Source of the DNA: an uncultured delta proteobacterium
GTDB taxonomy: Bacteria > RBG-13-61-14 > DRUE01
Length of the DNA stretch: 9,278 nt
Direction: 5' to 3'
Assembly: GCA_903930515.1 (NCBI GenBank)
Contig: CAIYYW010000101.1
Coordinates: 1-9,278 of the forward strand
This document shows positions 1 through 4,619 of the stretch, in pieces. Numbering within the stretch: position 1 is the first letter of the stretch; every line of letters starts with the position of its first letter. A model generated the notes under the pieces. It was given only the letters and a program-made list of their open reading frames with translations, was not told the DNA's origin and did no database searches. The position numbers and the translations under genes were made by a program.

Positions 1-119
1 AAAGGGCTGGGTGGCAACCACCGTGCTTTGCGCCAAGTCCTTGCGGGTGGGGGTGAAGGCCTGTTTCTGGAACAGTTTTTCCAGGCTGGATAAAGTATTG
101 AGACGGGCGACCACCTTCC
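1..119 (-). pseudogene. Partial copy of ABC substrate-binding protein gene (39 codons)
   Basis: These 119 bases are identical to 1227-1345, inside the substrate-binding protein gene at 1026-2381. On the minus strand they encode the same 39 residues (KVVARLNTLSS... to ...VATQPF). Identity stops sharply at base 120. Beyond that point the minus frame stays open back to a TAA at 196-198, but it encodes different residues: PHLAGPGDFVRK replaces the PDLAWK of the full gene. The left end is cut by the window edge. It may be a truncated paralogue or recombination remnant. Because the identity begins at base 1 and is exactly 119 bp long, a contig-end assembly artefact is equally possible. Confidence 0.6.
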
Positions 120-170
120 GAACGAAATCACCAGGCCCGGCCAGGTGGGGGCGGAAGGTCTGCCCGGAAT

Positions 171-199
171 TTGGGCTTTTTCTTTGGATGTGATATTAT
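171..199 (+). promoter_or_regulatory. Predicted sigma70 promoter of hicBA
   Basis: A TTGGGC -35-like hexamer (171-176) is followed after 17 bp by TATTAT (194-199, five of six consensus bases). Transcription would begin near 206, just ahead of the purine-rich ribosome binding site GGGGGAGG (211-218). The -35 match is weak. HicB-type antitoxins often repress their own promoter, but no clear operator palindrome is visible here. Confidence 0.45.
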
Positions 200-224
200 A
201 AATTTGAATCGGGGGAGGTCTTCA

Positions 225-443
225 ATGAGACAATATAAAATTATCGTGGAAAAACATCCGGACGGATTTGTGGCATATCCGTTGGGGCTGAAAGGGGTGG
301 TGGTGGGACAGGGAGACAGCTACGATCAAGCGCTTGAGGATGTCAAATCCGCGATCCGGTTTCATCTTGAAACTTTTGGACAAGAAGTCCTGGACGCCGA
401 CCCGCCGGTTCTTGACGCTTTTATCGCCGAAACCAGAATCTAA
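225..443 (+). CDS. hicB: HicB-family antitoxin (short, HicB_lk/UPF0150 type)
   Basis: A 72-residue protein beginning MRQYKIIVEKHPDGFVAYP. The ATG at 225 is chosen because GGGGGAGG lies about 7 bases upstream; an in-frame TTG at 171 would overlap the promoter. The sequence shows the partial RNase-H-like fold typical of HicB antitoxins: a YKIIVEKHPDGFVAYP strand pair, a central gVVVGQGDSYDQALEDVKSAI helix, and an acidic tail (DADPPVLDAFIAETRI). The usual C-terminal ribbon-helix-helix or HTH DNA-binding domain is absent, so this is the minimal form that may only sequester the toxin. hicA starts 5 bases after its stop, so the pair is an operon. The antitoxin-first order is the reverse of E. coli hicA-hicB but is common for this short family. 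The family call is by recognition, not a search. Confidence 0.85.
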   Translation: MRQYKIIVEKHPDGFVAYPLGLKGVVVGQGDSYDQALEDVKSAIRFHLETFGQEVLDADPPVLDAFIAETRI

Positions 444-448
444 TCAGA

Positions 449-688
449 ATGCCCAAATTCCCGGTTGACGCTCCCAAAGCCAGGGTCATAAAGGCCTTTG
501 AGATTCTTGGCTTCAAACTCGTCAGAGAACGAGAGCATATTTCCATGCTCAGGGTCAATCCGGATGGAACTAAAACTTTCTTGACTATGCCCAATCATCC
601 CAAGATCAAATCTTCAACCCTCCGAACCATTTGCACCCAAGCCGGAATCCCCAGAGATGGTTTCTTCGGCGCTTATGAAAAAAGTTGA
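449..688 (+). CDS. hicA: HicA-family toxin (YcfA-like mRNA interferase)
   Basis: A 79-residue protein with the compact double-stranded-RNA-binding-like HicA fold. N-terminal PKARVIKAFEILGFKLVRERE is followed by the expected catalytic histidine (His30 in REREHISML), a strand segment TFLTMPNHPKIK, and the C-terminal helix motif TLRTICTQAGI. HicA toxins cleave mRNA and tmRNA and block translation; HicB binds and masks the active histidine. The length (70-80 residues) and motif order fit the family and nothing looks truncated. The start is 5 bases after the hicB stop and has only a poor Shine-Dalgarno, so translation is probably coupled to hicB, which would keep toxin at or below antitoxin. Activity is inferred from the conserved histidine. 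Confidence 0.85.
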   Translation: MPKFPVDAPKARVIKAFEILGFKLVREREHISMLRVNPDGTKTFLTMPNHPKIKSSTLRTICTQAGIPRDGFFGAYEKS

Positions 689-849
689 TCCTTGAACTCG
701 GCAATACCCCGGATTGCGGGATCACCGAAAAAATCCCCGCGTTCTCCGCGTCTTCCTGTCCGCCGAAGTCACGCTAGAAGCGGGAGCGAAGGCGGATGCG
801 GCGAAAGATTGATTTGTTCGCAGCCAGGAGTGGCCGCGCCCCAGGAATT

Positions 850-888
850 CTTTGCGCGCTTCGCGATCTTTGCGGTGAGAATAATTTA
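850..888 (+). repeat. Dispersed CTTTGCG element, copy 1
   Basis: Contains CTTTGCG..., ATCTTTGCGGTGAGA and ends in ATTTA. It matches the pattern CTTTGCG-N(2-4)-CTTTGCGGYGA-N-ATTTA also present at 950-980, 4365-4400 and, degenerately, 7114-7135. All copies are intergenic and on the same strand. The function is unknown. Confidence 0.55.
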
Positions 889-949
889 AACACGACGACA
901 CTACGACAAAAAGTAATTCGTTGTGATCGTTATGGTAAAAAAATTTCCG

Positions 950-980
950 CTTTGCGTGCTTTGCGGTGAAGATTGATTTA
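950..980 (+). repeat. Dispersed CTTTGCG element, copy 2
   Basis: Reads CTTTGCGTGCTTTGCGGTGA followed by AGATTGATTTA. This is the cleanest copy of the element. It sits directly upstream of the hairpin at 982-1001, showing that the two repeat families tend to lie side by side. Confidence 0.6.
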
Positions 981-981
981 T

Positions 982-1001
982 GCCGGACAAGAGTGTCCGG
1001 C
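982..1001. repeat. Perfect 8-bp inverted repeat in AGAGTGTC repeat
   Basis: GCCGGACA (982-989) pairs with TGTCCGGC (994-1001) around an AGAG loop. It lies about 25 bases beyond the stop codon of the minus-strand substrate-binding protein gene, so it could help end or protect that transcript. No T-run follows on either strand, so a standard intrinsic terminator is not supported. The same sequence is a copy of the AGAGTGTC...GGCCCC dispersed repeat (compare 821-842, 1006-1025, 7087-7108). Confidence 0.55.
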
Positions 1002-1025
1002 CCCCTAGAAGAGTGTCTGCGCCCC

Positions 1026-2381
1026 TTATTTTTTTTGAATAGTATTCTCCTTGCCCACGATATTTTCCACGGACCGGCCGAATTCTTTGAGCGCGGCATC
1101 GGGGGTGAGTTTGCCGGTGATGATCTGTTCGGAGAGTAGTTGGAGGTAGAAGGATATTTCCGGATAGTCGGGCAGGCCGGGACGGGAGCGGGTGAAGGGG
1201 AGGATGGCCGGCGCGGTCTGGGCGATAAAGGGCTGGGTGGCAACCACCGTGCTTTGCGCCAAGTCCTTGCGGGTGGGGGTGAAGGCCTGTTTCTGGAACA
1301 GTTTTTCCAGGCTGGATAAAGTATTGAGACGGGCGACCACCTTCCAGGCCAGGTCGGGATTTTTGGTTTTCGGGCTGATCACCCAGCCGTTTCCGCCCGA
1401 GAGGCTGATGAACTCCGGAGCGCCGGGAGCGCCCGAGCCGGGCATTTTTGCCCAGCCGATTTTTTCGTCGCGGTCCTTGATTCCCCAGGACTCTCCGGGC
1501 TTGAGCACCGAGGTATAAAACCAGGTGCTCTCGCAGTAGATCGCGATCCTGCCCTTGCTGAACATTTCAAAGGTTTTCTCGCGGGCTTTGGGGGAGGTCA
1601 CCAGTTCGGCGTTGCCGAGTTTCCGGTCCAGATATATTTTTTTATAAAAGTCCGTGGTCTGTCGGAAAGCCGGGGAATCAACCACCCATTTCCCCGCCTT
1701 CTGGTCATAGAGTTCTCCGCCGGCGCCGTAGAGCAGGATCAGGAACCCTTGCATGGTGGCAGCCTCTCCCATTTCCACCCCGGCGTTGATTTGCAAGGGG
1801 ATGAGGTCGGGGAATTTTTGCTTGATCTTCTCGGAGGCCGCGATGATCGCATCCCAGTTTTTGGGCTGCCAGGGGAGCGGGATGCCGGCGTCCGCGAGCA
1901 TTTGCTTGTGATAGAAGAGCATCCTGAGGTCGGTGAGCCGCATAATCAAGTAGGTCTTTCCCTGAAACGATCCCATCTCCATCATTGAGTCATAATATTG
2001 GGACCGGTCGGGCCAGCTTGGAAGGAATGGGTCCAACGGCAGCAAAAAACCGGCCTGGGCGAATTCCGGCACCCAGAACTGGTCAAAGCCGATGATGTCC
2101 GCGGATCGCCCTCCTTTCAAATCCAGGGCGATCCTGGCCTTGAAATCCTCGTCCCGAATCCCGGCCGGGACCAACTCAATCCTGATCCCCATTTCCTTTT
2201 CAATCCCCGGAATCTGCTCCAGATACCATTGGTAGATGTCGGAATTGATCCCGCCCGGAACCGCGTTCTCCAGGATCTGCACCGCGGGAACCGAAGATTT
2301 TTCCTCCTGCTTCCGGCATCCCGCGGCCGGAACGCAGAGCGAGAAGAATATAAACAAGATACTTTTGCCAAACCTTTTCAA
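1026..2381 (-). CDS. ABC transporter extracellular substrate-binding lipoprotein (sugar type, SBP_bac_1-like)
   Basis: A solute-binding protein of about 451 residues, normal length for the carbohydrate (CUT1-like) group. It would capture a substrate outside the inner membrane and deliver it to an ABC permease. The N-terminus KRFGKSILFIFFSLCVPAAGC is a lipoprotein signal with lipobox AAGC. Family-typical segments follow in order: RSADIIGFDQFWVPEFAQAG with LLPLDPFL, YLIMRLTDLRMLFYHKQMLADAGI, NWDAIIAASEKIK, FSKGRIAIYCESTWFY, GGNGWVISPKTKNPDLAWKVV, and AFTPTRKDL. The Shine-Dalgarno GGGAGG directly abuts an in-frame GTG at 2387-2385, which is too close. The TTG at 2381-2379, six bases after it, is the better start and puts KR at the N-terminus. 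No permease or ATPase gene is adjacent, so it is an orphan here. The substrate is not identifiable. Codons for 39 internal residues (1227-1345) recur at window bases 1-119. Confidence 0.88.
   Translation of the reverse strand: MKRFGKSILFIFFSLCVPAAGCRKQEEKSSVPAVQILENAVPGGINSDIYQWYLEQIPGIEKEMGIRIELVPAGIRDEDFKARIALDLKGGRSADIIGFDQFWVPEFAQAGFLLPLDPFLPSWPDRSQYYDSMMEMGSFQGKTYLIMRLTDLRMLFYHKQMLADAGIPLPWQPKNWDAIIAASEKIKQKFPDLIPLQINAGVEMGEAATMQGFLILLYGAGGELYDQKAGKWVVDSPAFRQTTDFYKKIYLDRKLGNAELVTSPKAREKTFEMFSKGRIAIYCESTWFYTSVLKPGESWGIKDRDEKIGWAKMPGSGAPGAPEFISLSGGNGWVISPKTKNPDLAWKVVARLNTLSSLEKLFQKQAFTPTRKDLAQSTVVATQPFIAQTAPAILPFTRSRPGLPDYPEISFYLQLLSEQIITGKLTPDAALKEFGRSVENIVGKENTIQKK
1227..1345 (-). repeat. 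119-bp segment identical to window bases 1-119
   Basis: This part of the substrate-binding protein gene is repeated base for base at the left window edge in the same orientation. Here it is in an intact reading frame, so this is the parental or complete copy. Confidence 0.9.
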
Positions 2382-2409
2382 ATCCACCCTCCCAAAAAAA
2401 GCTGAATAA

Positions 2410-2438
2410 AAGGTAAAATGCTTTCAAGCTTTTGTAAA
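2410..2438 (-). promoter_or_regulatory. Possible promoter of the substrate-binding protein gene
   Basis: On the minus strand TTTACA (2438-2433) is followed after 17 bp by TACCTT (2415-2410), about 30 bases before the proposed TTG start. The -35 matches five of six consensus bases but the -10 only three. No longer operator is recognisable. Confidence 0.3.
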
Positions 2439-2467
2439 GCGCCGGGCAGGGAAATCGTTTTTCAAAA

Positions 2468-2495
2468 TTGACATCCCTGTTTTCCGGATTAAAAT
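2468..2495 (+). promoter_or_regulatory. Strong sigma70 promoter of tRNA-His
   Basis: A perfect TTGACA (2468-2473) lies 16 bp from TAAAAT (2490-2495, five of six). Transcription would start about 5 bases before the mature tRNA 5' end at 2507. Confidence 0.7.
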
Positions 2496-2506
2496 ATCCT
2501 GCGGAT

Positions 2507-2582
2507 GGTGAGTGTAGCTCAGTGGTAGAGTGCCGGGCTGTGGCCCCGGTGGTCGCGGGTTCGAATCCCGTCACTCACCCCA
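2507..2582 (+). tRNA. tRNA-His (anticodon GTG), CCA encoded
   Basis: The full cloverleaf can be folded by eye. The acceptor stem GTGAGTG (2508-2514) pairs with CACTCAC (2572-2578). The D arm is GCTC-AGTGGTA-GAGT. The anticodon stem CCGGG/CCCGG encloses the loop CTGTGGC with anticodon GTG at 2540-2542. The T arm GCGGG-TTCGAAT-CCCGT completes the fold. The gene encodes the histidine-specific G-1 (2507) opposite C73 (2579), the identity element for histidyl-tRNA synthetase, and the 3' CCA (2580-2582). It stands alone and diverges from the substrate-binding protein gene. No second copy of its 3' end, as would mark an integrated element, is present in the window. Confidence 0.97.
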
Positions 2583-2653
2583 TCAGAATCGCGCGCCCCG
2601 GCGCCTATTCCTTTCATTACTTAAGAAGGCAAAAAGCTTCTCTTGAATTTTGT

Positions 2654-2683
2654 TTGACAAGCTTTCGGCTCTTCTGCTAAACT
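2654..2683 (+). promoter_or_regulatory. Promoter of first Kelch lipoprotein gene
   Basis: TTGACA (2654-2659), 18-bp spacer, TAAACT (2678-2683). The surroundings (AGCTTT after the -35, TGCTA at the -10, then CGGCAG and CCAGAG downstream) match the promoter of the second Kelch gene at 4433-4462 at almost the same spacing, so the two promoters are probably paralogous. Confidence 0.7.
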
Positions 2684-2689
2684 GATCAT

Positions 2690-2835
2690 CGGCAGGCGCC
2701 AGAGTTCTCGGAAACCAAAGAAATGCTATTTTGAAAGCTCTTCGCAATCCTCTGTTTGCCCTGCGAACGGACCTGGAACCAGGCAAGGAAATGTATCTTT
2801 GCAAGAATGTTAGATCGCCAAAAGGGGGATGTAAA
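2690..2835 (+). promoter_or_regulatory. About 145-nt leader of first Kelch lipoprotein gene
   Basis: This is the untranslated region between the predicted start of transcription and the ATG. It shares CGGCAG (2690-2695), CCAGAG (2699-2704) and the palindrome CCTGGAACCAGG (2772-2783) with the leader at 4468-4619. Distances from the -10 hexamer agree within about one base (12/11, 21/21 and 94/95). The palindrome can form a 5-bp stem. It may be an RNA element or a protein-binding site; no known riboswitch is recognised. Confidence 0.45.
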
Positions 2836-4296
2836 ATGAAAAAATCAAGATGGATGGGCGCTCTCGGCCTGAGCTTTTTTATCATTTTGGGCTTGGCTTT
2901 ATGGTCTTGCGGTCCGGAAGGAGGTCTTGATTCGGCCGGAGACCAGGGAGCGACAGGATCGGACCAGGGATTTGATTATGACGCCAGCCATGCCCGCGGG
3001 CTTAATACCAAAATCAGCGCCAAGGGCCTTCCCGGCACATATACTTACAGCGCCACTGCCAAATTCCGCTTCTCTTGCACCGCCTCCCCTTGCGCCTTCA
3101 AATGCAACCTTGATAATCTGGGCTGGCAAAAATGCGCCTCGCCCAAGAGCTATAACAGCATGGTTCCCGGCGACCATACTTTCATGGTGAAAGCGACTTC
3201 CGCGGGAAAGACCGACAAAACTCCGGCAATGTATAGATGGATGATCCTTGTGAATGCCTGGGAACCTATCTCTTCCACCAATGCTCCTTCCGCAAGAACC
3301 GGGCATGCCGCGCTCTGGACCGGGTACGAGATGATCATCTGGGGAGGATGGGACGGAGCCAATCGTCTGAACACGGGCGCAAAGTATACCCCCTCAACCG
3401 ACACCTGGACTGCAACTTCTGACACCAATGCGCCTGTCGCCAGAGAAGCTTTTGCCTCGGTTATGAGCGGCACCGAGATGATTGTCTGGGGAGGATATGA
3501 CGGATCCAATCACTTGAACACCGGCGGCCGCTATAACCCCTCCACCAATGAATGGTCCGTCACCAGCACCACCAATGCCCCGTCGGCCAGAAGGATTCTC
3601 TGCGGGGTCTGGGCTGAAGGTTATGGCATGATCGTATGGGGAGGATTGGATAGCGGGGGAGGCCGGCCAAATACCGGCGGTATTTATAACCCTTCCGACA
3701 ATTCCTGGACCGCGACTGCAACCACCAATACTCCGGAGGGCAGACAGGCTTTTTCCTGCGCATGGACCGGGACGGAAATGATTGTTTGGGGCGGCTGGAA
3801 TGGAGCTACCGGGGTGAACACCGGCGCTAGATACAGTCCCAGCGGCAATTCCTGGACGGAAATGAGCACGGTTAACGCGCCCTCGGGAAGGACCGAGCAG
3901 GCCTCGGCCTGGACTGATTCCTTTTTTCTGGCCTGGGGAGGATATGAATTTTTGAGCAGTGGCCGGGTAAATACCGGCGGCTGGTATGATCCTTACTCCA
4001 ACACCTGGACCAGCTTCCCCACCACCAACGCGCCTTCGGCCCGGAGCCTGGAAACCATGGGCTGGGATGGATTCAATATGATTATCTGGGGAGGGTTTAA
4101 CGGCGCAACTTATCTGAACACCGGCGCAAAATATCAATGGGGAACCCAAACCTGGACCGAGATTACGACCACCAATGCGCCGCTTGCCAGGAAAAACGCC
4201 ACCGGGGTTTGGGACCCCATTGATGACCAACTGATCATTTGGGGGGGAGATAATACATCATCTTATTTTGACAGCGGCGGCCGGTATCGGCCGTAA
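2836..4296 (+). CDS. Surface lipoprotein: one four-Cys Ig-like module plus seven-repeat Kelch propeller
   Basis: A 486-residue protein. The ATG at 2836 is chosen over an upstream TTG at 2731 because AAAGGGGGA precedes it and a lipoprotein signal begins there: MKKSRWMGALGLSF..., lipobox LWSC, lipidated Cys25. A low-complexity linker (26-56) leads to an Ig-like module (about 57-139) with cysteines 81, 86, 90 and 100, spaced C-x4-C-x3-C-x9-C, which could form two disulfides. Residues 141-486 hold seven Kelch-like repeats of about 49 residues, each with the pattern NAPSAR...MI(I/V)WGG.(D/N)G...NTG..Y.P..N.W. The last repeat stops at GGRYRP without its outer strand, while NAWEPISS at the start of the propeller supplies an unpaired one, which suggests a ring closed by N- and C-terminal strands. 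The protein is probably envelope-anchored and facing outward; the ligand or any enzyme activity is unknown. It is paralogous to the gene at 4620-7067. Confidence 0.88.
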   Translation: MKKSRWMGALGLSFFIILGLALWSCGPEGGLDSAGDQGATGSDQGFDYDASHARGLNTKISAKGLPGTYTYSATAKFRFSCTASPCAFKCNLDNLGWQKCASPKSYNSMVPGDHTFMVKATSAGKTDKTPAMYRWMILVNAWEPISSTNAPSARTGHAALWTGYEMIIWGGWDGANRLNTGAKYTPSTDTWTATSDTNAPVAREAFASVMSGTEMIVWGGYDGSNHLNTGGRYNPSTNEWSVTSTTNAPSARRILCGVWAEGYGMIVWGGLDSGGGRPNTGGIYNPSDNSWTATATTNTPEGRQAFSCAWTGTEMIVWGGWNGATGVNTGARYSPSGNSWTEMSTVNAPSGRTEQASAWTDSFFLAWGGYEFLSSGRVNTGGWYDPYSNTWTSFPTTNAPSARSLETMGWDGFNMIIWGGFNGATYLNTGAKYQWGTQTWTEITTTNAPLARKNATGVWDPIDDQLIIWGGDNTSSYFDSGGRYRP

Positions 4297-4432
4297 TAAA
4301 TCAGGGGTCAGGGGCAAGTAGCCGGCAGACAGGGAAAGCGGTTCCCGGTTCAAAAATCAATACCCTTTGCGTCCTTTGCGTCTTTGCGGCGAGAGATTTA
4401 CTTGCCGCTCTTTAAGTTCCTGCAACAACGGC
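4297..4432. other. Intergenic region before second Kelch gene
   Basis: Contains a 5-bp hairpin (GGGAA 4332-4336 / TTCCC 4342-4346) without a T-run, so no convincing terminator follows the first Kelch gene. A CTTTGCG dispersed element (about 4365-4400) and most of a 39-bp direct repeat (4397-4435) follow. No gene is seen. Confidence 0.6.
4365..4400 (+). repeat. Dispersed CTTTGCG element, copy 3
   Basis: Three CTTTGCG units in a row followed by GCGAGAGATTTA, matching the copies at 850-888 and 950-980. It runs directly into the 39-bp repeat. Confidence 0.55.
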
Positions 4433-4435
4433 TTG
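4397..4435 (+). repeat. 39-bp direct repeat, left copy
   Basis: Runs from TTTACTTGCCGCTC to AACAACGGCTTG and is identical over 39 bases to 7133-7171. Its last three bases (TTG) form the start of the -35 box of the second Kelch gene. On the minus strand the core reads KPLLQELKERQV in one frame at both copies, so it may derive from the end of a former coding sequence. Confidence 0.85.
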
Positions 4436-4462
4436 ACAGAGCTTTTGCTTTTTTGCTAGGAT
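4433..4462 (+). promoter_or_regulatory. Promoter of second Kelch lipoprotein gene
   Basis: TTGACA (4433-4438), 18-bp spacer, TAGGAT (4457-4462). It parallels the first Kelch gene's promoter in spacer length and flanking words (AGCTTT after the -35, GCTA at the -10, then CGGCAG and CCAGAG). Confidence 0.65.
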
Positions 4463-4467
4463 GTCCT

Positions 4468-4619
4468 CGGCAGTTGTCCAGAGCTCTTGCGGGAGTCAGA
4501 GGCAAAAAATTGCGGGCGCTATTTTTTCCCGCCTTTTATTCCCCGAGATACCCTGGAATCAGGCGAAGGGGATTTGTGGTTTTAGGAAGGAATTTTTCCA
4601 AACCAAAAAGGGGGGAACA
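4468..4619 (+). promoter_or_regulatory. About 150-nt leader of second Kelch lipoprotein gene
   Basis: Shares CGGCAG (4468-4473), CCAGAG (4478-4483) and CCTGGAATCAGG (4552-4563) with the leader of the first Kelch gene. In the last motif a C-to-T change keeps pairing as G-U, as expected if an RNA stem matters. It also has a GCGGG/CCCGC hairpin around 4512-4532 followed by a T-rich stretch, which could act as a weak attenuator. Confidence 0.4.

Larger units (their letters stand above)
689..1025. other. Gene-free stretch rich in short dispersed repeats
   Basis: No believable gene lies here. The open frames on both strands read through repeats whose translations (for example FARFAIFAV and TAKHAKRK) are typical of spurious annotations. 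It contains two copies of the CTTTGCG...CTTTGCGGTGA element (about 850-888 and 950-980) and three copies of an AGAGTGTC/AGGAGTG...GCGCCCC element (about 821-842, 983-1005, 1006-1025). The stretch separates the convergent hicBA and substrate-binding protein genes. No canonical terminator with a U-tract was seen for either. Confidence 0.7.

Noticed and set aside
692-1243. Open frames on both strands in the repeat-rich region next to hicA
   Set aside because: Their translations come from dispersed repeats and from antisense of the substrate-binding gene; none has a convincing start or domain.
2507-2582. tRNA-His as an attachment site for an integrated island carrying the lipoproteins
   Set aside because: No integrase gene and no second copy of the tRNA 3' end was found in the window.
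3394-4230. Long minus-strand open frame opposite the first Kelch gene (278 codons)
   Set aside because: It is a shadow of the repeat-rich plus-strand gene: no ribosome site, glycine/proline-biased composition, and the plus frame shows clear domain repeats and a signal peptide.
4332-4346. Hairpin after the first Kelch gene as a terminator
   Set aside because: Only 5 bp of stem and no following T-run.
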